A DNA stretch of 58,865 nt from Persicirhabdus sediminis (GTDB lineage: Bacteria > Verrucomicrobiota > Verrucomicrobiia > Verrucomicrobiales > Akkermansiaceae): positions 1 through 58,865 of the forward strand of contig NZ_JAENIM010000012.1 in assembly GCF_016595495.1 (NCBI RefSeq), read 5' to 3'. Below, piece by piece: positions 44,683 to 51,722 of this stretch. The position numbers were made by a program, and so were the translations under genes. The number at the start of each line of letters is the position of its first letter. Position 1 is the stretch's first letter. Under the pieces are notes generated by a model. That model was not told where the DNA came from. It saw only the letters and a list, made by a program, of their open reading frames with translations, and did not search any database.

Positions 44683-45030
44683 ATGTGCATGGAAAGAGAT
44701 TTCGGCGACCAGCCACTCGACAGAATGATGCAGGCATGGGGCATGTCCAACCACGATTTGGTTGAAGTGTCCACTGAGCAAATGACCCACAAGCAGGTGC
44801 AAAAAGCCCGCAAGGGACGTAGGCTCACGCTTAAAATGATGCAGAAAGTCTGCCGCGCATTTAATGTGGCTATCTGGTACCAGCTCAACGACGAGGAAAA
44901 AGAAGCGTATTATGAATACATGCACCGTGATTTATTCTCCTACGCTAAAGGTGCTGATGAAAACTGGGTAGACCCAAATACCAAACTCATCGAAGCCTTC
45001 CTCGAACGTAAGGCTGATACTGATAAATAA
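44683..45030 (+). CDS. Conserved helix-turn-helix-like protein
   Basis: This encodes 115 residues from the ATG at 44683 (another ATG lies two codons later). The central region (EVSTEQMTHKQVQKARKGRR followed by LTLKMMQKVCRAFNVAIWYQL) has the spacing of a Cro/CI-like helix-turn-helix that begins after a short N-terminal helix. The tail is acidic with many aromatic residues (YYEYMHRDLFSYAKG). It is divergent from the small ebo-adjacent gene and could regulate it. The exact role is unknown. Confidence 0.65.
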   Translation: MCMERDFGDQPLDRMMQAWGMSNHDLVEVSTEQMTHKQVQKARKGRRLTLKMMQKVCRAFNVAIWYQLNDEEKEAYYEYMHRDLFSYAKGADENWVDPNTKLIEAFLERKADTDK

Positions 45031-45039
45031 ATTTAGTTT

Positions 45040-45905
45040 GAACCTGCTCCCGCGCTAGCGGGTGGCAGGTGTGCTTCGCTCCGCGAAGGTGCGTGGGGTT
45101 GGAGGTTCGCTCGCAAGCTCGCTAAGGTGCGGGCTGCGCCCTGAAGGTTCGCTTCGCTGAAGGTTCGGGTAATGGAGACTCTCTCGTGTTTACGGGATTG
45201 AAATGATAAACAAAACGCTATTTGTGCGTCCGCTAGCTAGCTGGAAAATCCCCAGAAAAACCCGCAAGATTTCTATGGAAAGCTGGATGGATCGTTGATT
45301 TTATAGGGTTTGGTAAGGTTGTTGCTGAAAAATGCCGTGCATTTTTTTTCGCGGGCTTGAAGGTTCGCTCGCAAGCTCGCTAAGGTGCGGGCTTCGCCCT
45401 GAAGGTTTGCTGCGCTGAAGGTTTATTGCGCTGCGGATTTGGGTAATGTCTATTCTCCCGCATTTACGGGATTGAAATGATGGGTGGTTGCTTGTTTCTG
45501 TCCAGCTAGCTGGCTGGAAAATGCCCAGAAAACCCCGCAAGATTTCTATGGAAAGCTGGATGGATCGTTGATTTTATAGGGTTTGGTAAGGTTGTAGCTG
45601 AAAAATGCCGTGCATTTTTTTTCGCGGGCTTGAAGGTTCGCTCGCAAGCTCGCTAAGGTGCGGGCTTCGCCCTGAAGGTTTGCTGCGCTGAAGGTTTATT
45701 GCGCTGCGGATTTGGGTAATGTTGATTCTCTCGTATTTACGGGATTGAAATGATGGGGAGTTGCTTGTTTCTGTCCAGCTAGCTGGCTGGGAAATCCCCA
45801 GAAAAACCCGCAAAATTTCTGCTAAGAGCTGACGGGATCGTTGATTTTATAGGGTTTTGCCTGATTGCAGCTGAAAAAATGCCGTGCGTTTTTTTTTCGC
45901 GTTAA
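45040..45905. repeat. Long tandem repeat region, ~273-276-bp period
   Basis: Blocks CAGAAAAACCCGCAAGATTT recur near 45251, 45524 and 45800. GGTTCGCTCGCAAGCTCGC recurs near 45106, 45363 and 45636. TTTACGGGATTGAAATGAT recurs at three places. Two units are nearly identical and two are partial. Each unit holds several REP-like hairpins (GCGGGCTTCGCCC type), the 19-bp palindrome AAAAATGCCGTGCATTTTT and an AGCTAGCTGGCTGGAAAA block. Two near-identical 79-codon minus-strand frames here are products of the repeat, not genes. Confidence 0.85.
45328..45346. repeat. 19-bp palindrome, copy in tandem region
   Basis: AAAAATGC cgt GCATTTTT is identical in stem to the copy beside the RAYT gene at 20327-20345 and reversed in loop. 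Further copies are at 45601-45619, 45875-45893 (one change) and 46679-46697 (one change). Confidence 0.75.
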
Positions 45906-45915
45906 TATGCTATTA

Positions 45916-46251
45916 TCAATGGTGTCGTAGTACATGCGACACCGCGAGGAGAGACAAGATAGCGGTCATGATGCCCGCAGCACCAAGTTCTTTCGGGTAT
46001 TTGAGTAGCCCATCTTTTTTATTGCGCACATAATTAAGGATCGGTTTCCAATTGTACTTCATGTGCACAATTGCGGCAATTAAACACACCAGAGCCGTAA
46101 CATTATGCAAAGCCATTGAAATGAATTTAAGCCTTTCGGCTTGATTTGCGTCGGCGCTATGCAATGTCACTCCTGAAAACAAGAGAATTGGGGCGGTGAA
46201 CATCATCAAGAATACTACCAAAACGCGGGGATTGAGTGTTGTCTTTTTCAT
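45916..46251 (-). CDS. Small membrane protein, DUF4405-like
   Basis: This encodes 111 residues with three hydrophobic helices: residues 9-28, 43-65 and about 88-105. A HN..A...LIAAIVHMKYNWKPIL pattern with two histidines resembles DUF4405 proteins, which are thought to be b-type cytochrome-like membrane components. The N-terminal helix could act as a signal anchor. It stands alone between repeats and has no clear operon partner. Confidence 0.65.
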   Translation of the reverse strand: MKKTTLNPRVLVVFLMMFTAPILLFSGVTLHSADANQAERLKFISMALHNVTALVCLIAAIVHMKYNWKPILNYVRNKKDGLLKYPKELGAAGIMTAILSLLAVSHVLRHH

Positions 46252-46759
46252 TGTGTTAATCTTCGAATCTAAGTGTATTATAGTTTGTCGTTGTAATTAG
46301 AGTGATAGGAGCCCGCTGCAGTGATTAAGCCTCGGATATTAGCCATGGAATAGATCTTTAAGCATGACTTATGATCATCTTTGCTAGTTTGTAGTAGCAG
46401 TTGTGTGATTAGCTGAGGCTGCGATTATGGATGGCATTCACTAGTTATCATCTTGTTATGTTTGGATGATAGGTTTTCATCATGGCAGAAGTGGCAAAGC
46501 TACGATTTATATAGGTATAGCGAAGTATTTCAAATGAAGATAGAAATATCTAATCAGTCAATGAATTAGCTAGCAGTTAGTCTGACTGTTGTTTTATGAC
46601 TCAATCATCAAGGTTCCAGTTAGATTTTAATGCGAAGTATGTGCGAGTGGTTCTGCCACGAATTGAAATGGCGCTGTGAAAAATGCCGTGTATTTTTTTC
46701 GGTAGAAAACTAAGCGGAATATTTTTTTGTTATCTTGATCTGTGGTGTTGGAATTGTTG
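46252..46759. other. Gene-free region with dispersed repeats
   Basis: No gene is seen. At 46538-46582 lies a copy of a dispersed 45-bp repeat (core TAATCAGTCAATGA) and at 46679-46697 a copy of the 19-bp palindrome family. Confidence 0.5.
46538..46582. repeat. Dispersed 45-bp repeat, copy 1
   Basis: GATAGAAATATCTAATCAGT, CAATGAATTAGCTAGCAGTT is one of three related copies; the others are at 49466-49512 and 51563-51610. Shared pieces are AATCTCTAATCAGTCAA and ATATCTAGCGGTTAG. All three are intergenic. Confidence 0.65.
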
Positions 46760-47641
46760 TTAGTTAGAGGCCTTAGCTAGACACCATTGTTTTGGTGATT
46801 GGCCGTGGGCGCGCTTGAACTCTCGGCTGAATTGTGAGGGGCTTTCGTAGCCGACGTTTAAGGCGGCTTCACTTACACTAATTCCTTCAGCTATCATCAT
46901 AGCGGCTTTATTTAAGCGCATAGATTTTACAAACTGGATGGGCGATAAGGTGGTGGCTTGTTTGAATTTTCGGTGGAATACCGCACGGCTCATGCCGGCA
47001 TGCTGAGCCATTTTTTCTACGCTCATTGTTTGATTTGATGATGATGACAATAGCTTGATGACTTGGGCGATTTCATTGCCGACGCCAAATGCGCGTCTAG
47101 CGGAATCTCCCGCCTCACCTTTGAGCACGGCGTAGTAGAGTTCGCGCAAGCGTGAGCGACCCAGTACGGCTGCGTCAGCTGGCTGGCCTACTAACTGCAG
47201 TAAACGCAAGAGGGCATCGGTGAATGTTTCATCCCAATGTGCTAGAGCAAATCCTTGTGGCAAGGTGCTGCTCTTGGGGGCGGAAATTGCACCTGCTGCG
47301 CTTTCTATTTCTATGGCTAGCTGAGTCATCACTCTGGTATCTAGCGAAATGTAAACTCCCAACAGCGGATTGTCGGGCGAGGCGTCTGGTGTGCCAGCCT
47401 CAACAGGCATCGACACGGAACAGCACATGTATTGGCTGTTGTCGTAGAGATAATGCTTGCCGTCCAAAATGGCTTCTTTACTACCGCTAAGGATGGCGAC
47501 CACGGTTGGCTCGTACACTGCTGGGGCGCAGCGGTGACACTCGGTGATGCGGAAAAGTTTTACCCCTTCGATGCCAGTTTCTATCAGCCCTTCATCGATA
47601 GTTAGGTCCTCGATGAGATGTTTTATTTTGTTTTTACTCAC
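46760..47641 (-). CDS. AraC-family transcriptional regulator
   Basis: This encodes 293 residues. The N-terminal domain (about 1-170) matches the AraC_N cupin type: LFRITECHRCAPAVYEPTVV, AILSGSKEAILDG and SVSMPVEAGTPDASPDNPLL. The C-terminal double helix-turn-helix includes MSVEKMAQHAGMSRAVFHRKFK and MMIAEGISVSEAALNVGYES, ending PSQFSREFKRAHGQSPKQW. It is divergent from a short-chain dehydrogenase gene 91-163 bp away, a frequent pairing in which the regulator controls the enzyme gene. Confidence 0.93.
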   Translation of the reverse strand: MSKNKIKHLIEDLTIDEGLIETGIEGVKLFRITECHRCAPAVYEPTVVAILSGSKEAILDGKHYLYDNSQYMCCSVSMPVEAGTPDASPDNPLLGVYISLDTRVMTQLAIEIESAAGAISAPKSSTLPQGFALAHWDETFTDALLRLLQLVGQPADAAVLGRSRLRELYYAVLKGEAGDSARRAFGVGNEIAQVIKLLSSSSNQTMSVEKMAQHAGMSRAVFHRKFKQATTLSPIQFVKSMRLNKAAMMIAEGISVSEAALNVGYESPSQFSREFKRAHGQSPKQWCLAKASN

Positions 47642-47804
47642 GATAATTACATAAGGCTAGATGAGCATAAGTTCAAGCTGGCGAGACAATTGGGCAAGTT
47701 TTGGCGATGATCACCCCTAGTTTTGTCACCATTTGAGAGTTATGGTTAATCATCGCTGGGACGCAGATTTTCTATCTGTAGCCGGTAAACCCAATCTTAG
47801 AAAA

Positions 47805-48755
47805 ATGATGGATAATAAAAATTTTGAATTGAATGGATGGACGCCTGATCAACTTGGATCGCTAGCTGGAAAAACCTACGTCATCACTGGCGCTAACAGT
47901 GGGGCGGGTTTTGAAGCCACTCGCATCTTTCTAGCTAAAGGCGCCAAAGTGGTGATGATGAACCGCAGTGAGGAAAAGTCAGCTGCAGCCATTGCCAAGC
48001 TGCGAGAAGAATTTGGAGCTCATGCCGAGGTGAGTTTTGTACGCATGGATCTAGCAGTGCTGGATTCAGTTCGTGCTGCCGCGGCCGAATTGCTAGAAAA
48101 GGTGCTGCAGATTGATGCCCTGATCTGCAATGCCGCCATTGCTCAGGTGGCCAGGCAGGAGATCACCGTGGACGGCTTTGAAAGCCAGTTAGGGGTGAAT
48201 CACTTTGGACATTTTCTCTTATGTGGTTTGCTTTTCGAGCGCATAGCGGCGTCTTATGGGCGCATCGTAGTTGTCGGTAGCAACGCGTATAAAATGGGTC
48301 TGAAGAAAATTCAGTTTGATGACCTTAATTTCGACAATAACTACACGGCGTGGAATTCTTATGCGCAGAGCAAGCTGGCGCAGATGATGTTTGCCTACGA
48401 GCTGCAGCGCCGTGTCCAGTCAGCTGGTAAAGATGTCCAAGTGCTGGTTTGCCACCCAGGCGCGTCGCGTACCAATTTGTTGAAGGACACTGCCAGTTGC
48501 TTCAATAAAATGCTGTGGGCGATGCTTTCGCGCATCATCGCACAATCCGCTGAGCGGGGAGCTTGGCCTGAAGTGATGTGCGCCACTCGTGATGGGCTAA
48601 AAAGTGTGGCCAATTATGGTCCAACAAAAAGAGCTGAAACCGTCGGCCCAGTTGGTGAGTGTTCATTAGATAGATTGGCACTAGATCGTGAGATGGCAGC
48701 CAAGCTGTGGACAATTTCCGAGCAGAAAACTGGTCATGCTTGGTCGCTTAGTTAG
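47805..48755 (+). CDS. Short-chain dehydrogenase/reductase
   Basis: This encodes 316 residues from the ATG at 47805; an upstream in-frame ATG at 47733 would add 24 residues not typical of the family. The NAD(P)-binding motif TGANSGAG is at about residues 30-37, NAAIAQ near 105 and the catalytic YAQSK near 185. The length and ELNGWTPDQLGSLAGKTYVI start fit oxidoreductases of the retinol-dehydrogenase-like branch. It is divergent from the AraC regulator and probably controlled by it. Substrate unknown. Confidence 0.92.
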   Translation: MMDNKNFELNGWTPDQLGSLAGKTYVITGANSGAGFEATRIFLAKGAKVVMMNRSEEKSAAAIAKLREEFGAHAEVSFVRMDLAVLDSVRAAAAELLEKVLQIDALICNAAIAQVARQEITVDGFESQLGVNHFGHFLLCGLLFERIAASYGRIVVVGSNAYKMGLKKIQFDDLNFDNNYTAWNSYAQSKLAQMMFAYELQRRVQSAGKDVQVLVCHPGASRTNLLKDTASCFNKMLWAMLSRIIAQSAERGAWPEVMCATRDGLKSVANYGPTKRAETVGPVGECSLDRLALDREMAAKLWTISEQKTGHAWSLS

Positions 48756-48807
48756 CTGACTGCTGCTAAGCATTGGAAGTGACGTGGTAAATTTAGTCTA
48801 ATGATGA

Positions 48808-49260
48808 CTACTGCTTTGTTATGGCAAAGAAGTCTTCAGAAATACGCGTATAGTCATCGTGCTGAAATTGATGCCCTGAGATAGCGCCAATGTATTGCGG
48901 CCTATCAGCCCCTTTTTTCTTGATGGCTATCCAGCCAATGGGATGCCCAACAACGAGCCCCCAGCGGGCTAAGGAAATGGATTCTAGTTCATTTAGTGAA
49001 GATGAATAAATAACTCGTTCTGATTTGTTAGTTATCTTTACCTCTGTTTCAGTAAATTGCACGGTATAGGTTTGAGGCCTCAGGTAAATAGTCGAACCTA
49101 GCAGAATGGTCAAGATGGCTGAACCAATTAACTGAAAACCAGACGGGTTGTTAGCTGTTTCTACGAAAGAAGGGATAGCCGTGAAGGAGGCGACAGCTAA
49201 TAGTATGGGTACAACACGCGTCCAATAATGAGTGGCATTTGAAGTGAAATGATGAGTCAT
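48808..49260 (-). CDS. Membrane protein with PH-like soluble domain
   Basis: This encodes 150 residues. Two hydrophobic helices (about 16-33 and 42-60) are followed by a beta-rich domain (YTVQFTETEVKITNKSERVI to WIAIKKKG) that resembles bacterial PH-like domains. No catalytic residues are seen. It is a single gene; function unknown. Confidence 0.6.
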   Translation of the reverse strand: MTHHFTSNATHYWTRVVPILLAVASFTAIPSFVETANNPSGFQLIGSAILTILLGSTIYLRPQTYTVQFTETEVKITNKSERVIYSSSLNELESISLARWGLVVGHPIGWIAIKKKGADRPQYIGAISGHQFQHDDYTRISEDFFAITKQ

Positions 49261-49626
49261 GGGAGATTGATAGAGAGCTAGTTTAGCTAGCCGGTATAGT
49301 TAACTGGATGGGGGAAAGTTTTGAGCTCATCATAGTTCATCGTGTCCGCCAGCTGCTTAGCTTTTTCTGTATTTAGTAGGTCCGGGTCGGGCAGAACTCC
49401 GAGTCTAGTTAGGTCTAGCCTGTCTGCATCCCAACAGCTCTGAATAGTTGGGTGAGTTTATCTGAAGGTGATAGAAATCTCTAATCAGTCAACGAAATAT
49501 CTAGCGGTTAGTTTCGGGCTGTCACCAATTTCTCCACTAGCTTGCTGGCGTGTGCTTTGTCGCTAGCTTGAATGAACCAGCATCAGCTTGCTTGGCTCAA
49601 ATCGTTGGGTTTGGTGCCCAGTTAGG
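49261..49626. other. Intergenic region with a dispersed repeat copy
   Basis: No gene is recognised. It contains a copy of the dispersed 45-bp repeat at 49466-49512 and several CTAGC words. Confidence 0.4.
49466..49512. repeat. Dispersed 45-bp repeat, copy 2
   Basis: GTGATAGAAATCTCTAATCA continues as GTCAACGAAATATCTAGCGG TTAGT. It aligns with 46538-46582 and 51563-51610 at about 80 percent by eye. Confidence 0.65.
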
Positions 49627-50559
49627 TTACTTGTAAATCTGCTGCTCGAGACTTCTAGCTTCTTCTGCAGCAGATTCGAGTGTGCCGCCTTTTGGTACAT
49701 TGGGCCGCAGGGGATTGGTTTCCGCATGAATGGCTTTTTGATAGCTACGCATTCGCTGCGTGATGGCGTTCAGCCTTGAGCTGTCGAGGAGTGCATTCGC
49801 GGAGCTTAGCTGTGCGCAATCAGGGTCACCAAAGTATTTGATTAGACACTGTGCCATCATCCAGTGGCCATCGCCGTTTGGATGGATACGATCTTTCTGC
49901 ACAGTAAAGTTAGGTTGTTGTTGCTTGGCGAGGTCAACCTTGGTGCGCATTTCTGAGTGAACATCGACGACGTGCCATGCTAGCTCTTGTTGATCTACCA
50001 GCCACTTTGCGTAGCTGGTGAGCACGCTGTCGTAGTCAAAACCATCTTTGCCATGGTTATCGAAAATTGGCGGAGTTAGATGCACGATCTCGGCTTCGTA
50101 TTGTCGGGCGGCTGCCCGTAGGCGCAGTATGCCGTTGCGGTAACGAGCGAACCTCATTTCGTCTAACTCACGGTAGATGCCGCAATTCATGCCGTAGCAG
50201 GCAATGATTAGATCAGGTTTGGTTTTATCGAGCACTCGCTCTAAGCGCTCAAACAAACACGGTCGTGAGAATTTCCCGCCAGCGTGGTTTTCTTCGCTTA
50301 AACCGGAAACTGTTTCACTGCTTAATCCGCCGTTGATTACGGTAAACCGCTGCAGGGGAAAGCGTTTCACTAACCAGGCGTCGAAGTTTGCCACGTAGCC
50401 ACCAGCTTGTGTAATGCTGTCTCCGAGGAAGAGGATCTTTTGGCTATTCTTTAGGAGCTGTTCAGGCGTGGTTTTGTTAGCTTGACTGGCATCGTGTTCT
50501 GTTGCGAATGCGTGACCTGTACCAAGCATCAAAATGACAATCAGGATCAGATATTTCAT
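49627..50559 (-). CDS. Secreted SGNH/GDSL hydrolase
   Basis: This encodes 310 residues with signal MKYLILIVILMLGTGHAFA. Block I is ILFLGDSITQ with catalytic Ser48. The Gly of block II is in INGGLSSETVSG, the Asn of block III in CYGMNCGI, and the Asp-His pair in DRIHPNGDGH near residues 220-229. It is an esterase, likely removing acyl groups from a sugar polymer, in keeping with the neighbouring hydrolase genes on the same strand. Confidence 0.9.
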   Translation of the reverse strand: MKYLILIVILMLGTGHAFATEHDASQANKTTPEQLLKNSQKILFLGDSITQAGGYVANFDAWLVKRFPLQRFTVINGGLSSETVSGLSEENHAGGKFSRPCLFERLERVLDKTKPDLIIACYGMNCGIYRELDEMRFARYRNGILRLRAAARQYEAEIVHLTPPIFDNHGKDGFDYDSVLTSYAKWLVDQQELAWHVVDVHSEMRTKVDLAKQQQPNFTVQKDRIHPNGDGHWMMAQCLIKYFGDPDCAQLSSANALLDSSRLNAITQRMRSYQKAIHAETNPLRPNVPKGGTLESAAEEARSLEQQIYK

Positions 50560-50628
50560 AGGCTGCCTTTAGTCGAATGTGCGTGTCTGTTAGTTTGAGT
50601 AGCTAAGATATTTTCTATCAGCTAGGCG

Positions 50629-51468
50629 CTACGGTTGGACATTTTTTAAGATGAAATCAACGATGGGCTTGGGGTCTTTAAGGCTATGAGGGTGGTGGCC
50701 AACATCCTTTTTGTGAATCACCTGAATGGAGCCGCCCAGCTCCTTATAACGTTTTTCAATGATAGCGGAATTTTCAGCCACGGGCACGACCAGATCCGCG
50801 TCGCCGACAACATGCAGTAATGGGATGCCGGCAGCGGCTATGGGTTGCAGCTTGTCGATAGGGTTATTTTTATATGCTAGAGCTTCGTCTTCCGTCATGC
50901 CATAGGCTTGCAGGCACTTCAGCCAAGCTTTAGGAGCTCCTTTTCCTGAGCCTTTGCCAGCTGGCCAACTTTTGAAGTCGCACACAGGGGCATCTGCGTA
51001 GATGCAGCCAACTTTTTCAGGGTTTGCTGAAGCCCAATTGTATACTATCAATCCACCTCTAGACATGCCCTCTAACGCTGGTTTCTTGTGGAACCCATGC
51101 TCAGTTGTCAGGTATTGATAGAAAGTATTCCATCGCTCAACCGCTGCAGGTGAGCCAAATAGTCCAGCTACATCAACATAGGCTACATGAAATCCATTTT
51201 CCAAACAGGCGATATCAGTCTGAGGTTCAATGCCAAAAAACCTAGCTCTCCAAATCCACGGTTTTCCTGCGGCAACCTCATTGGGGATGACAAGCCTGCA
51301 GTTAAGTTCCTCAATCTGGAAGTCATATTGCTTAAAAGAATGGAAGGAGGATTGAACGCCTGGCCACGTGGTCTCTGATTTGTTTGAGTCCGCTGCCGTA
51401 GTTGTTACTGGCAGTAGTAGGATCAGCCCGAATATTAGGGCTACATTTTTTAAGTTTATCATCTTCAT
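50629..51468 (-). CDS. Secreted alpha/beta hydrolase
   Basis: This encodes 279 residues with signal MKMINLKNVALIFGLILLLPVTTTAA. The nucleophile elbow is EGMSRGGLIVYNWA near residue 136. A likely acid residue is in LLHVVGDADLVVP and the His in KKDVGHHPHSL. The family fits prolyl-oligopeptidase-like or carbohydrate-esterase-like hydrolases. It is 69 bp upstream of the SGNH gene, so the two may be co-transcribed. Confidence 0.88.
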   Translation of the reverse strand: MKMINLKNVALIFGLILLLPVTTTAADSNKSETTWPGVQSSFHSFKQYDFQIEELNCRLVIPNEVAAGKPWIWRARFFGIEPQTDIACLENGFHVAYVDVAGLFGSPAAVERWNTFYQYLTTEHGFHKKPALEGMSRGGLIVYNWASANPEKVGCIYADAPVCDFKSWPAGKGSGKGAPKAWLKCLQAYGMTEDEALAYKNNPIDKLQPIAAAGIPLLHVVGDADLVVPVAENSAIIEKRYKELGGSIQVIHKKDVGHHPHSLKDPKPIVDFILKNVQP

Positions 51469-51562
51469 GATATCGGGTGAACTTCAGAGTTTGTTAGTAT
51501 ATTTTCAGAACATAAGTATTTCAGTAGCCGTTCTGATAGTCTGTGGTGATAATATTTCCGCA

Positions 51563-51610
51563 GGATGAAACAAATCTCTAATGAGTCAATCAGATATCTA
51601 GCGGATAGGG
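51563..51610. repeat. Dispersed 45-bp repeat, copy 3
   Basis: GGATGAAACAAATCTCTAAT continues as GAGTCAATCAGATATCTAGC GGATAG; it is the most diverged of the three copies. Confidence 0.6.
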
Positions 51611-51633
51611 GGGGGAGGGCTGTGAAAACAAAA

Positions 51634-51680
51634 AAAGCCCATTACCTAGCTAGCTGTGGCAAGCATGGGTGAATGGGCTT
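51634..51680 (-). terminator. Terminator of the HzsA-like gene
   Basis: AAGCCCATT.CC and GG..AATGGGCTT pair across a 26-base loop. On the minus strand a T-run (TTTTTT) follows. It lies 43 bp past the gene's stop. Confidence 0.75.
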
Positions 51681-51722
51681 GAGCTTAGGTCTGGGTGGTT
51701 AGACCTAATTTAGCTGAAGGGA

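Noticed and set aside
45301-45813. Two nearly identical 79-codon frames
   Set aside because: They are the same repeat unit read twice; no start signal or family.
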